Shown piece after piece: positions 57,101-63,260 of a stretch of 64,000 nucleotides of DNA. Source of the stretch: Polychytrium aggregatum (taxonomy: Eukaryota; Chytridiomycota; Chytridiomycetes; Polychytriales). The position numbers were made by a program, and so were the translations under genes. Each line of letters starts with the position of its first letter. The first letter of the stretch is position 1. The DNA is taken from positions 1,400,380-1,464,379 of the forward strand of contig NW_026516204.1 in assembly GCF_025602895.1 (NCBI RefSeq), read 5' to 3'. The notes beneath the pieces are model-generated. The model was not told the DNA's origin, made no database searches, and was given only the letters and a program-made list of their open reading frames with translations.

Positions 57101-57972
57101 GACCTTATCGACACCGTAGGATACGTCTCCGGCGAAGGAGGACGGATATCCATTTGGGCAGCGAAAATGTCGAGCTTGTCTTCCCGTGCAAGACGGAGAA
57201 GACTCGCCGCATTAACGAGCTCAATGTCGGGCGAAGATAAAGCCGTTGGCTCTTCAGAAAGCGAAGCAGAGTCAAGGCGGGAAGAAAGGGAAGGCGAAGT
57301 GCCAAAGGAGGGAACCGGTGTAAGGGAAGGACCGGAGGGAGGAGTCAAAGGCGAAGTGCCCGAAGGGGGAGGCGAATAGCCGGAAGGGGACGAAGTGTCC
57401 AAGGAGGAAGCAGAGACATCCGCGAGGATGTGTCCATCAGCAAGGCAAGAGGGATCGGAGAACGAAAGGGAGAGGGACTTCCAATTGACAACTGGATTAT
57501 GCAAGCGCATCCAGGGAAGACCAAGAGTGATGGGAGTGGTGGAGAGTCGAGTCACAAGAAAAGAAATCGACTCGGTGTGGGAACCAATGGTCAACGTCAC
57601 AGGAACGGTTTGGAAACGAATGAAACCGGCCGAAGAACCATCAGCAAGGGAAACGGAGTAGGGAGTAGAAAGAGGGATAAGAGAGAGTTTATGGAGATCC
57701 GCAAAGGCAGGATCAATGAGGGCAAGAGCGGTGCATCCATCATCAATAAAGACAGAAAGGGAGATGGAGACCGGGCCAGAAAGACTCATGACGACAAGGG
57801 TGGCCGGAAGAAGAAGCTTATCGTCCGATAATGACGAGTCAGAGGGGGAAGATGTTCGTATCGCCGAACAGACCACCTCGCTTACTTGCGAGGTGCTGCT
57901 CGGCTGTGGGCATTTCCCGAGTTCCGTTTGACCAGAACCGGGCACTGCTGAACATCGCGACTGCCGGGACAA
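54097..57972 (-). CDS. pol: Element 1 pol polyprotein (protease-RT-RNase H-integrase-chromodomain)
   Basis: Open frame of about 1290 codons in the -1 frame relative to gag, with which it overlaps by about 90 nt. In order: a retropepsin-like protease (FIDDGCTALALID, ITLGLPWMRLH); reverse transcriptase ([38 protein letters not shown]-type IPFGLSNAPAAFQ, catalytic VVIYLDDILIFS); RNase H (VIEPDASDFALGAVLSQ, SDHQNLTRF); and integrase with an HHCC zinc motif (RHCSAAAGHFG...CEACQRAK) and DDE core (SMDFITDLPPS, VSDRGTQFTSAFW, HPETDGSTEVLNQ). A GPY/F-like region and a C-terminal chromodomain (VETVLDSRLFRGRLQYLVQW, KGYSETDRSWEPAANV) follow. The chromodomain places it among chromoviruses. The protease motif reads DDG instead of the usual DSG/DTG. 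Translation depends on the frameshift signal at 57863-57918. Confidence 0.95.
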   Translation of the reverse strand: MSRQSRCSAVPGSGQTELGKCPQPSSTSQVSEVVCSAIRTSSPSDSSLSDDKLLLPATLVVMSLSGPVSISLSVFIDDGCTALALIDPAFADLHKLSLIPLSTPYSVSLADGSSAGFIRFQTVPVTLTIGSHTESISFLVTRLSTTPITLGLPWMRLHNPVVNWKSLSLSFSDPSCLADGHILADVSASSLDTSSPSGYSPPPSGTSPLTPPSGPSLTPVPSFGTSPSLSSRLDSASLSEEPTALSSPDIELVNAASLLRLAREDKLDIFAAQMDIRPPSPETYPTVSIRSVLTTKVYAESGTPVDSRGVPLKYNEFGDVFSLKSDPPSSLPPHRPYDLSIEFVRTEDGKEPRLPKPGKVYPLSPAEESALSEYLTNALARGWISKSSSPVGAPCFFVKKPNGGLRLCVDYRGLNAITKKNRYPLPLFQDLLDKLSSARVFSHLDLPDAYHLVRVKKGDEWKTAFVCKSGSYEYNVIPFGLSNAPAAFQFFMNDIFSDLLGVCVVIYLDDILIFSKDPLEHEEHVKLVLSRLREHSLKVNPAKCSFDLSEVDFLGMIISADGIKMDPAKVEAVSLWPVPSSARDIQVFIGFANFYRRFVKDFSALARPLTSLTTKSSTFSWSPEAQEAFDSLKRSFTSAPILRYFDFSKPAVIEPDASDFALGAVLSQFDPDGALHPVAFHSRQFRPAEVNYDTHDKELLAIVDSFTAWRHYLMAADPDHPTLVFSDHQNLTRFTSASQLSRRQFRWAQFLSDFAFRIYHRPGRLNTKADALSRRSDFEIKPGDSLHSTNFLQLFESISLDSITVIGSNPDFLSEIRAATLSCSLLSDFNAKRLDGDYSFRDGLLYFKDLIVVPSPELQLKVFEQRHCSAAAGHFGLAKTVELISRDFHWPRLRKSVRRFIANCEACQRAKPSRHSPYGLLHPLPVPSERWWDLSMDFITDLPPSNGFDSIFVVKDRLSKQAHFVPTTKTVTGEQTAELFLSHIFRLHGCPRSIVSDRGTQFTSAFWRRFNELLKTKISLSSAFHPETDGSTEVLNQVIEQYLRIHCNYLQDDWTLHLPLAEFTYNNSENTSTGMTPFFAVHGHHPIFDPSIIRDPSVVPSAEERVDRLQTVLEDLKANLRVAQESYTLQANKSRLPTPDISVGDLVFLDRRHIRTLRPSNKLDQKKLGPFKVLRRINPVAFELKLPSTLKVHPVFHVSLLEPRTKDIVPEFTQPEPPPILVDSQEEFEVETVLDSRLFRGRLQYLVQWKGYSETDRSWEPAANVSHATDLVADFHLRYPSKPKATPGVRR
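57863..57918 (-). promoter_or_regulatory. -1 programmed ribosomal frameshift signal (gag-pol)
   Basis: On -, the heptamer GGGAAAT (57918 to 57912) lies in the correct gag phase (G GGA AAT) for tandem -1 slippage. After a 7-nt spacer, a two-part stem follows. The outer 9 bp is GCCGAGCAG with CUGUUCGGC (one G-U pair). The inner 8 bp is CACCUCGC with GCGAGGUG, with a 2-nt bulge on the 3' side. The 6-nt loop AAGUAA contains the gag stop codon. The geometry matches the known X XXY YYZ, 5-9 nt spacer and stem rule. Confidence 0.85.
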
Positions 57973-58835
57973 GACTTTTCCCCGCAGTACAGGCAGAGAC
58001 CCTGCTCACGACGTCGCTTTTTCTCGACGTCGGAGAGCTTAGCAGGGCGGACCGAGACAGAGTCAAGGTCCATGGGAGTGGGTGCAGAAGAGGAGGAAGA
58101 AGAAACATGCGCGGGAGAATGGTGGTGATGGGGAGCAGAGCGAGAAGAAGGAGGAGGAGGTTGGGAACGGGAGGAGATCTTGAGACGATGGAGGGCATCG
58201 TCGTACTCGACCGCTGCCTTGATCAACTCAGGCAGGGAAGCGGGAGCGGGGCGGAGACCGATGAGGTGGAACTTGACCTCAGACTTCAAACCCTCCTTGA
58301 AGAAGTGCATCTTGGTGGGTTCATCAGTCTGGACGCGGGCGGCGAGCTGGACGAAGCGGGTGGCGAAGGCTTGGCAGGACTTGAGCTGGACCAAGCGCTT
58401 GAGGTCGTTCAAGGCCTTATCTTGCGAGGAGGCCGTGTCCTCACCGAAGGTCGACTTGAGGGCAACTTCAAAATCCGCGAAGGAAGCCGGGAAGCGGTTG
58501 GCCATGTAGAAGGCGGCCTCGTACCACTTGAAGGCTTCACCGCGGAGGAAGGAGGTGGCGTACAGGACCTTCTGGCGCTCGGGCGCGAAGAAGGCAGGAT
58601 CGGCGAGGAAAACCAGGTGGCACTGGGCGAGGAAGGCCGTCGTTTCATCGCGGGAACCTAGGAACTCCTTGGGCTTGTTGACCTGGTAGACCTGGCGGGG
58701 AGCGGCGGCGGGAGCTTGCAGATCTTGGATCTGACGATGGAGAGCAGCGTTCTGGGTCATGAGGGCGTTCATACGCTCCTCCATGCGCGCCAGATACGCG
58801 TTGAGGTCTGCAGGGGGTGCAGCAGGCTCAGCCAT
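57882..58835 (-). CDS. gag: Element 1 Gag
   Basis: 317 residues from MAEPAAPPAD at 58835. The frame is open nearly to the LTR, but no earlier ATG exists. An N-terminal coiled-coil-like stretch (YLARMEERMNALMTQNAALH) is followed by a retrotransposon capsid region: NKPKEFLGSRDETTAFLAQC, YATSFLRGEAFKWYEAAF, SFADFEVALKSTFGE, LVQLKSCQAFATRFVQLA, FFKEGLKSEVKFHLIG. Near the C-terminus is a zinc-knuckle-like segment, LCLYCGEKSCPGSRDVQQCP. Its spacing is unusual and it lacks the normal His. The stop at 57882-57884 lies in the loop of the frameshift stem. Confidence 0.9.
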   Translation of the reverse strand: MAEPAAPPADLNAYLARMEERMNALMTQNAALHRQIQDLQAPAAAPRQVYQVNKPKEFLGSRDETTAFLAQCHLVFLADPAFFAPERQKVLYATSFLRGEAFKWYEAAFYMANRFPASFADFEVALKSTFGEDTASSQDKALNDLKRLVQLKSCQAFATRFVQLAARVQTDEPTKMHFFKEGLKSEVKFHLIGLRPAPASLPELIKAAVEYDDALHRLKISSRSQPPPPSSRSAPHHHHSPAHVSSSSSSAPTPMDLDSVSVRPAKLSDVEKKRRREQGLCLYCGEKSCPGSRDVQQCPVLVKRNSGNAHSRAAPRK

Positions 58836-58892
58836 CGGATCGACGAGGGAAAGAGAGGCGAAAGAAGAAGAAAGGCCGGGAAGCCAAGAGGG

Positions 58893-58904
58893 AGCGTTCA
58901 AAAT
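58893..58904 (-). other. Self-primer binding site of element 1
   Basis: Two nt after the 5' LTR, the sense strand reads ATTTTGAACGCT. This is the exact reverse complement of AGCGTTCAAAAT inside the 5' LTR at 59103-59114. No tRNA-like TGG start is present. The arrangement matches the Tf1 self-priming mechanism, where the RNA 5' end primes reverse transcription. Confidence 0.78.
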
Positions 58905-58911
58905 GATGTTA

Positions 58912-59055
58912 GAGTCCGAAGGGGACTCAACGGCAAAAGAAGAAGTGAGCTCGAAGTGAGCTCAGGGAAGGCAAGGGTAAAGTCCGAAGTGGACTCGGAG
59001 AGGGAGCGAGGGAAGCAAAGATCCGTTCAAGATAAGACTAGTCTCGAAATGAGAC
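58912..59055 (-). repeat. Array of four 5-nt-loop hairpins in the element 1 leader
   Basis: Four perfect inverted repeats lie in the R-U5 part of the LTR, each with a 5-nt loop of form GAARK on +. They are GAGTCC-GAAGG-GGACTC (58912-58928), TGAGCTC-GAAGT-GAGCTCA (58946-58964), AGTCC-GAAGT-GGACT (58981-58995) and GTCTC-GAAAT-GAGAC (59041-59055). The stems differ while the loop is kept. The same set is present in the 3' LTR. Confidence 0.85.
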
Positions 59056-59144
59056 GTGAGGAACACTCAGAGAATAAAGTAGAAGGCACTTTATTTAGTC
59101 CTATTTTGAACGCTGAGGTTCGACTACACATCGCGGGGGTCAGG

Positions 59145-59153
59145 CTATTTATA
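59145..59153 (-). promoter_or_regulatory. TATA box in element 1 5' LTR
   Basis: The sense strand reads TATAAATAG. It ends 31 nt before the predicted RNA start at 59114, where the self-primer sequence begins. Confidence 0.75.
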
Positions 59154-59697
59154 GACAAGTCCGGACTTGGCAGCGAAGGGCGGCCAAGGGAGGGAAAAGT
59201 GGGCGATCGAGCAGGGCGAAGGGGGCGATGCACGAACGAGGGCCGAGAAGGACCACCGAGACAGGCAGAGAACCAAAGCGAGGGAGGCGCAAGCAAAAGC
59301 GAAGCACCTGGCAGGAGAAACGTGCAAAGGCGAAGCAATGTGACTCAACGTCCAAGAAGCGGATTGGTCAAGTATAAGGTTGGGGCAAATGCATGCGAGA
59401 TGAACAAGAGATCGGGGCGGTCAGGCAGGTCATGAGTCACCGGTGGTGGGACACATGACCGGCAGCCGAATTGCAACCAATCGCAGCAAGGCGCGTGCAC
59501 AAACAAACCGGCGCGTGCGAAGAAGACAAAGGAAGCGGAGCAGCGCGGGGAAACGGAAGTGCGGAAGGAGCGGAAATGGCAGGCAAAAGGCGGAAAATTG
59601 GAGGGGAACTGCAAAGCTACACACAAACAAACAGAAAGGCAAAAGAACAGCCAAGTGTGCAGTCAAAGTGGAGAACAAGCAGAAGCTATCCCTAACA

Positions 59698-61390
59698 CGT
59701 GGGCAGATCGGGGGATCTCCCACTCCTGGATGGCCTTGACCTTGTCGGGATCCATGGAGATTCCATCGGGCGAGATGATGAACCCGAGGAAGGCGACGGA
59801 GGACTGGTCGAACTCACACTTTTCAAGCTTGAGTGAGAGTCCGGCGTCTTGGAGCTTGGTCAGGACTTTCTTGACATGAGCCTCGTGCTCGGCAGGATCG
59901 GAGGAGTAGATGAGGATGTCGTCCAGGTAGACGACCACGAACTGGTCAAGGTATTCACGGAGGACATCGTTGACGAAGGCTTGGAACGAGGCAGGAGCGT
60001 TGGTCAAGCCGAACGGCATGACGTTGTACTCGAAATGGCCGTAGCGGCAGCGGAAGGCCGTCTTCCACTCTTCACCTTCAGCGATGCGCAAAAGGTTGTA
60101 TGCGCCTCGCATGTCGAGCTTGGTGAAGATCTTGGCCTTGCCGAGGTTGTCGAACGTCTCGGCAATCAGAGGAAGGGGACAGCGGTTCGGCACGGTGATC
60201 TTGTTCAGGGCCCGGTAGTCGACGCAGAGACGGAGGGAGCCATCCTTCTTCTTGACGAACAGGACTGGGGCACCGGCAGGGGACTCGGAACGGCGGATGA
60301 AACCCTTGGACAAGTTCTCTTGGATGTAGGTGTGGAGGGCGTCCATCTCCGGCTTGGAGAGGTTGTAGACGGGCCCAAACGACGGAGACGCACCTTCGAC
60401 CAACGGGATCGTGTGGTCGTAAGGGCGGTGCTGGGGGAGCTTGTCGGCCTCGGACTTGGAAAACACCTTGGCAAAGGACGAGTACTTGGAGGGGACAGAG
60501 GGCTCGGCCTTGGGCTTGGCTCCAGCGTCGACGGAGCAGAGGGACAGGACTCGGGCAGCATCCAAGAGGAACACTTCCAGGCCTTCCTTCTGGACGGCGT
60601 GCTGGAAGGGGATGCTGCCGATCAGGCTGACGCTGGGTAGGGACTGGGTCTTGGTCTTTGGGACGGCAGGAGGCAAGGCAGGACTGGGCTTGGGCACGGC
60701 AGGAGGCAAGGCAGGGAGGATCTCGGGCACGGCTGGGGACTGGCTGGGACTTGGCAGGAACAATCTTGGACTCGGGCAGGGACACGGCAGGCTCGGCGGG
60801 GACCTCAGCAGGGGACTCGGCAGGGCTGGACCTAGAGGACTGTGGCTCGGGAGAGAACGGGGAGGCCAAACTGTGGATAGAGGTGCAAGGCAAGAAAATA
60901 GAGTCATGGTGCCAGTCAAAGTAGGGTTTGTGTTTCTTGATCCAATCCATACCCAAGATGATCGGGTATGAAGCCAAGGGAATCAGCGCGAACGAGATTT
61001 GTTCATAGTGGCTGATGCCTGTGATCATAGAAACACAAACTCCAAGACTAGACTCCATCGAAGAACCATCGGCAAGAGTGATGACGAAAGAAGTTTCAAA
61101 GGTGGGGAGAGCGTGGGTTGCGGCGAATCCAGTGTCCATAAACGAAGTAACCGCGCCGGTATCGATCATGGCGGTTGCCCGTATGGACTCTGGACCGCAC
61201 AGCAGAGTCACAGCGAGGGAGGGCTGACGTTGGATGTCAGGCTCGGGAGGCGAAGACGAAGAAGCAAGAGCGGTGGAAACGGTGGCAATGGTGACGGGGG
61301 CAAGATGGCAAAAGGCAGAAGAGTGATTTACCGTGGAGACATTTACAGGAGGAAGATTTATGACATGATTGACGCCTAGGAAAGCTCCTC
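59698..61390 (-). pseudogene. pol: Element 2 pol fragment (protease and partial RT)
   Basis: The protease has a normal catalytic motif, TAMIDTGAVTSFMDTGFAA, then FVITLADGSS and [19 protein letters not shown]. After a Pro/Ala/Ser-rich linker the frame changes near 60.75 kb (+1). Reverse transcriptase continues: [64 protein letters not shown], catalytic [12 protein letters not shown] and [12 protein letters not shown]. It is cut after [10 protein letters not shown] by the LTR of element 1. It cannot encode an active polyprotein as it stands. Confidence 0.88.
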
Positions 61391-61399
61391 CGACCTTTT

Positions 61400-62638
61400 C
61401 TAGGCAGAGAAGTTTTCCTGGTCGTCAAGTTTATTCACCTCAACAGCAGCCAAAGAAGCATCGATGACAGCCAAGCGGGAGGAGGTCTTATTGGGGCAGC
61501 GAAGGGCAATGTGCCCTTCCTGCTTGCAATAAAAGCAGCGGTTGGCAGCACGGAGGGCGGCCTTGTCCTCGGCGGTCAGCCTGCGAGCGGAAGCCTGGCT
61601 GAGGTCCATGGGCTGGGGAACGTTGAAGGCTTGAGCGGGGCGAGGAGGAGGAGCAGAAGCGAAGGGACGAGGAGCCGGACGGAAAGGGAGAGGAGCCGGA
61701 CGAGCAGGAGCAGGAGCAGGAGCGGAGCGGTGGTTGGGACGGCGGGAAGCGTTGGTCCTCCTGGCGGTTGTCGATGGCGATCGCCGCTTGCATGAGATCT
61801 TCGAGGTTGTCGAAGGAGCGGCGGGAGAGTTCGTCTTGAACCGAGGGCTTGAGTCCACTCTCGAAGTGGAACATGAGAGGGTCTTGGGACCAAGTGACGA
61901 GGTGGACGGCTTGGCGGCGGTACTCGGCGGCATAGGCGGCGGCGGAGGTGACTTGGTAAAGCCTGACCATCTCGCGAGCAGCGGCGATGGTGGGCTGAAC
62001 CTGGCCAAAGGCAGCACGGAGCCACTCGGAAAAACCGGCAAAGTCACGGATGGCAGGGGGGGAGCACTCGGGGTCTCTCTCCAACTGATCGATGTACGGC
62101 TGCATGTAGTCTGCAGCAGTACCATCGAGATAGGATAAGGCGTAAAACACCTTATCCCTTTCAGTCTGGAAGAGGGGAGGGTTGGACACGAAGGCCAGTC
62201 TGCAATGCGAGAGGAAGGCATTGCAGCGGCTCGGGTCCTTACCAGAGAAGCGGTCGGGAGGACCTATCTGCCTGGTGGCAGAGTTGCGACCAGCAGAGTG
62301 ATCCTCGGGGTCTTGGGCAGGATCATCGACGTCGTCAGGTACGCCGAAGTAGGGGCGACCTGCACGACGGATCGGGGCGGGAGCGGGAGCAGGAGGAGGT
62401 AGCTGGGCCTGGTAGCTGCGGAGGGCCTCCTGGACACTGGCGGCGACAACTTGGCGGACATCCTCTTCACGGCGAGCCAGGACCTGGTCCATACGATCGG
62501 TGATGCGGTTGAGCGCATCATCCTGATCGTGGAGGAACTTGGAAAAGTCCTGGAGAGAACGGGCGTTCTCGGCGGACTGGATAATGACCGCACGGATGGC
62601 CTGGAGCTCGGGCTCGGAAAGGCCAGAAGGGGAAGCCA
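61400..62638 (-). pseudogene. gag: Element 2 gag with a frameshift
   Basis: It begins MASPSGLSEPELQAIRAVII at 62638. A capsid region follows (DRFSGKDPSRCNAFLSHCRL, YALSYLDGTAADYMQPYI, FSEWLRAAFGQVQ, YRRQAVHLVTW, FHFESGLKPSVQDELS). Near 61.76 kb the frame that carries the homology changes by +1. The second frame continues through a Pro/Ala-rich linker to a regular zinc knuckle, CFYCKQEGHIALRC (CX2CX4HX4C), and stops at 61400. The break may be decay or an assembly error. Confidence 0.85.
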
Positions 62639-62700
62639 TTGGTAAAAGAGATAGAGAAGGGAACGGGGGCAAAGGCAGGGCAAGTAGGGGGTTGTTGAAG

Positions 62701-62709
62701 GTCTTGCCA
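62701..62709 (-). other. Candidate primer-binding site of element 2
   Basis: Two nt after the 5' LTR, the sense strand reads TGGCAAGAC. It is the exact reverse complement of GTCTTGCCA in the LTR (62874-62882), 30 nt downstream of a TATA-like box. Because it starts TGG, tRNA priming is also possible. Confidence 0.6.
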
Positions 62710-62711
62710 AG

Positions 62712-63260
62712 TGTCAAGACTGGACAACGGGGCAAGCAGGGAAGTGCGCAAGAGTCCTAATGCAAGACTCGAACGTAGGGAGAGGAGCGGGGACTGGACT
62801 GGGACACAGAGTGTCAAGTGTAAAGCCAAAGTTTTATTCTAGATCCAAGGCTTAGGATACTAAAAATACAAAGTGGCAAGACGAAGGCAAAAGACAGAGG
62901 CTGGTCGGAGGGCTATTTATGCGAGCGCCAAGGATCGACGCTGCAGAGCGAGGGGGCAGGAGCGAAGCAGGTGGCGGCCGTGACTCGGGATCCGTGAGTC
63001 AGCGGGCGTCAGTGGCGGCGGCATGGCGGCGCCAAGGCGTCAGGCGGCGTCGAGGCGGCGTCGTGGGCGTAACCCATGACCAACAGCAAGGGAGCGGGAA
63101 CGGAACACAGGCAGCGCGCGTGCTGGCGGGAAGACAACAAGGCAGCACAGCGCGGGAAACAAACAAACAGAAGGAAGGGAAAGCAATAAGACAGGCAAAC
63201 AGAAAGGAAAGGGCAAAGGCAAAGGAAGGAAGAGGGCAAAGGCAGAGGGTGTTCATGACA
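62712..63260 (-). repeat. 5' LTR of element 2
   Basis: 549 bp with inverted ends TGTCA/TGACA. The left end meets the primer-binding site. The right end (63260) meets coding sequence of the ankyrin-like gene. The sense strand has the TATA-like ATAAATAG at 62920 to 62912. The boundary is set by the inverted ends and by where the gene's coding similarity stops; no second copy is in the window to confirm it. Confidence 0.75.
62912..62920 (-). promoter_or_regulatory. TATA-like box in element 2 LTR
   Basis: The sense strand reads ATAAATAG. It ends 30 nt before the segment complementary to the primer-binding site, the same spacing as in element 1. Confidence 0.6.

Larger units (their letters stand above)
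53293..59697 (-). mobile_element. Intact Ty3/gypsy chromodomain LTR retrotransposon (element 1)
   Basis: A complete element of 6405 bp in - orientation. It consists of the 5' LTR (58907-59697), primer-binding site (58893-58904), gag (57882-58835), pol (54097 to about 57972), polypurine tract (about 54085-54100) and 3' LTR (53293-54084). The LTRs start TGTTAG and end CTAACA. I see only two differences between them: one substitution and one single-base indel. Both coding frames are open. It therefore looks recently inserted and potentially autonomous. No target-site duplication is seen: GTTGA lies on the left and CGTGG on the right. Confidence 0.92.
58907..59697 (-). repeat. 5' LTR of element 1
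   Basis: 791 bp, TGTTAG...CTAACA. On the sense strand it holds a TATA box (59153 to 59145) and a predicted RNA start near 59114. AATAAA lies about 20 nt further on (59095 to 59090), part of an 8-bp inverted repeat AATAAAGT/ACTTTATT. Four hairpins lie between 59055 and 58912. By this reading U3 is about 583 bp and R plus U5 about 208 bp. Confidence 0.93.
59698..63260 (-). mobile_element. Second Ty3/gypsy element (element 2), 3'-truncated and decayed
   Basis: The element reads on - from a 549-bp 5' LTR (62712-63260) through gag and protease into reverse transcriptase. It then stops abruptly at 59697/59698 where element 1 begins. RNase H, integrase and the 3' LTR are missing. gag and pol each contain a frame change. 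It belongs to the same broad group as element 1 but is not closely similar to it in gag or protease. Confidence 0.9.

Noticed and set aside
58835-58901. Extension of element 1 Gag to the TTG at 58901
   Set aside because: It needs a non-ATG start and overlaps the primer-binding site; the ATG at 58835 is sufficient.
58880-58906. tRNA primer-binding site for element 1
   Set aside because: No TGG follows the LTR directly, while a perfect self-complement is present at the right place.
53288-59702. 5-bp target-site duplication for element 1
   Set aside because: The flanking pentamers GTTGA and CGTGG do not match, and shifting the boundary by a few bases does not produce a match.
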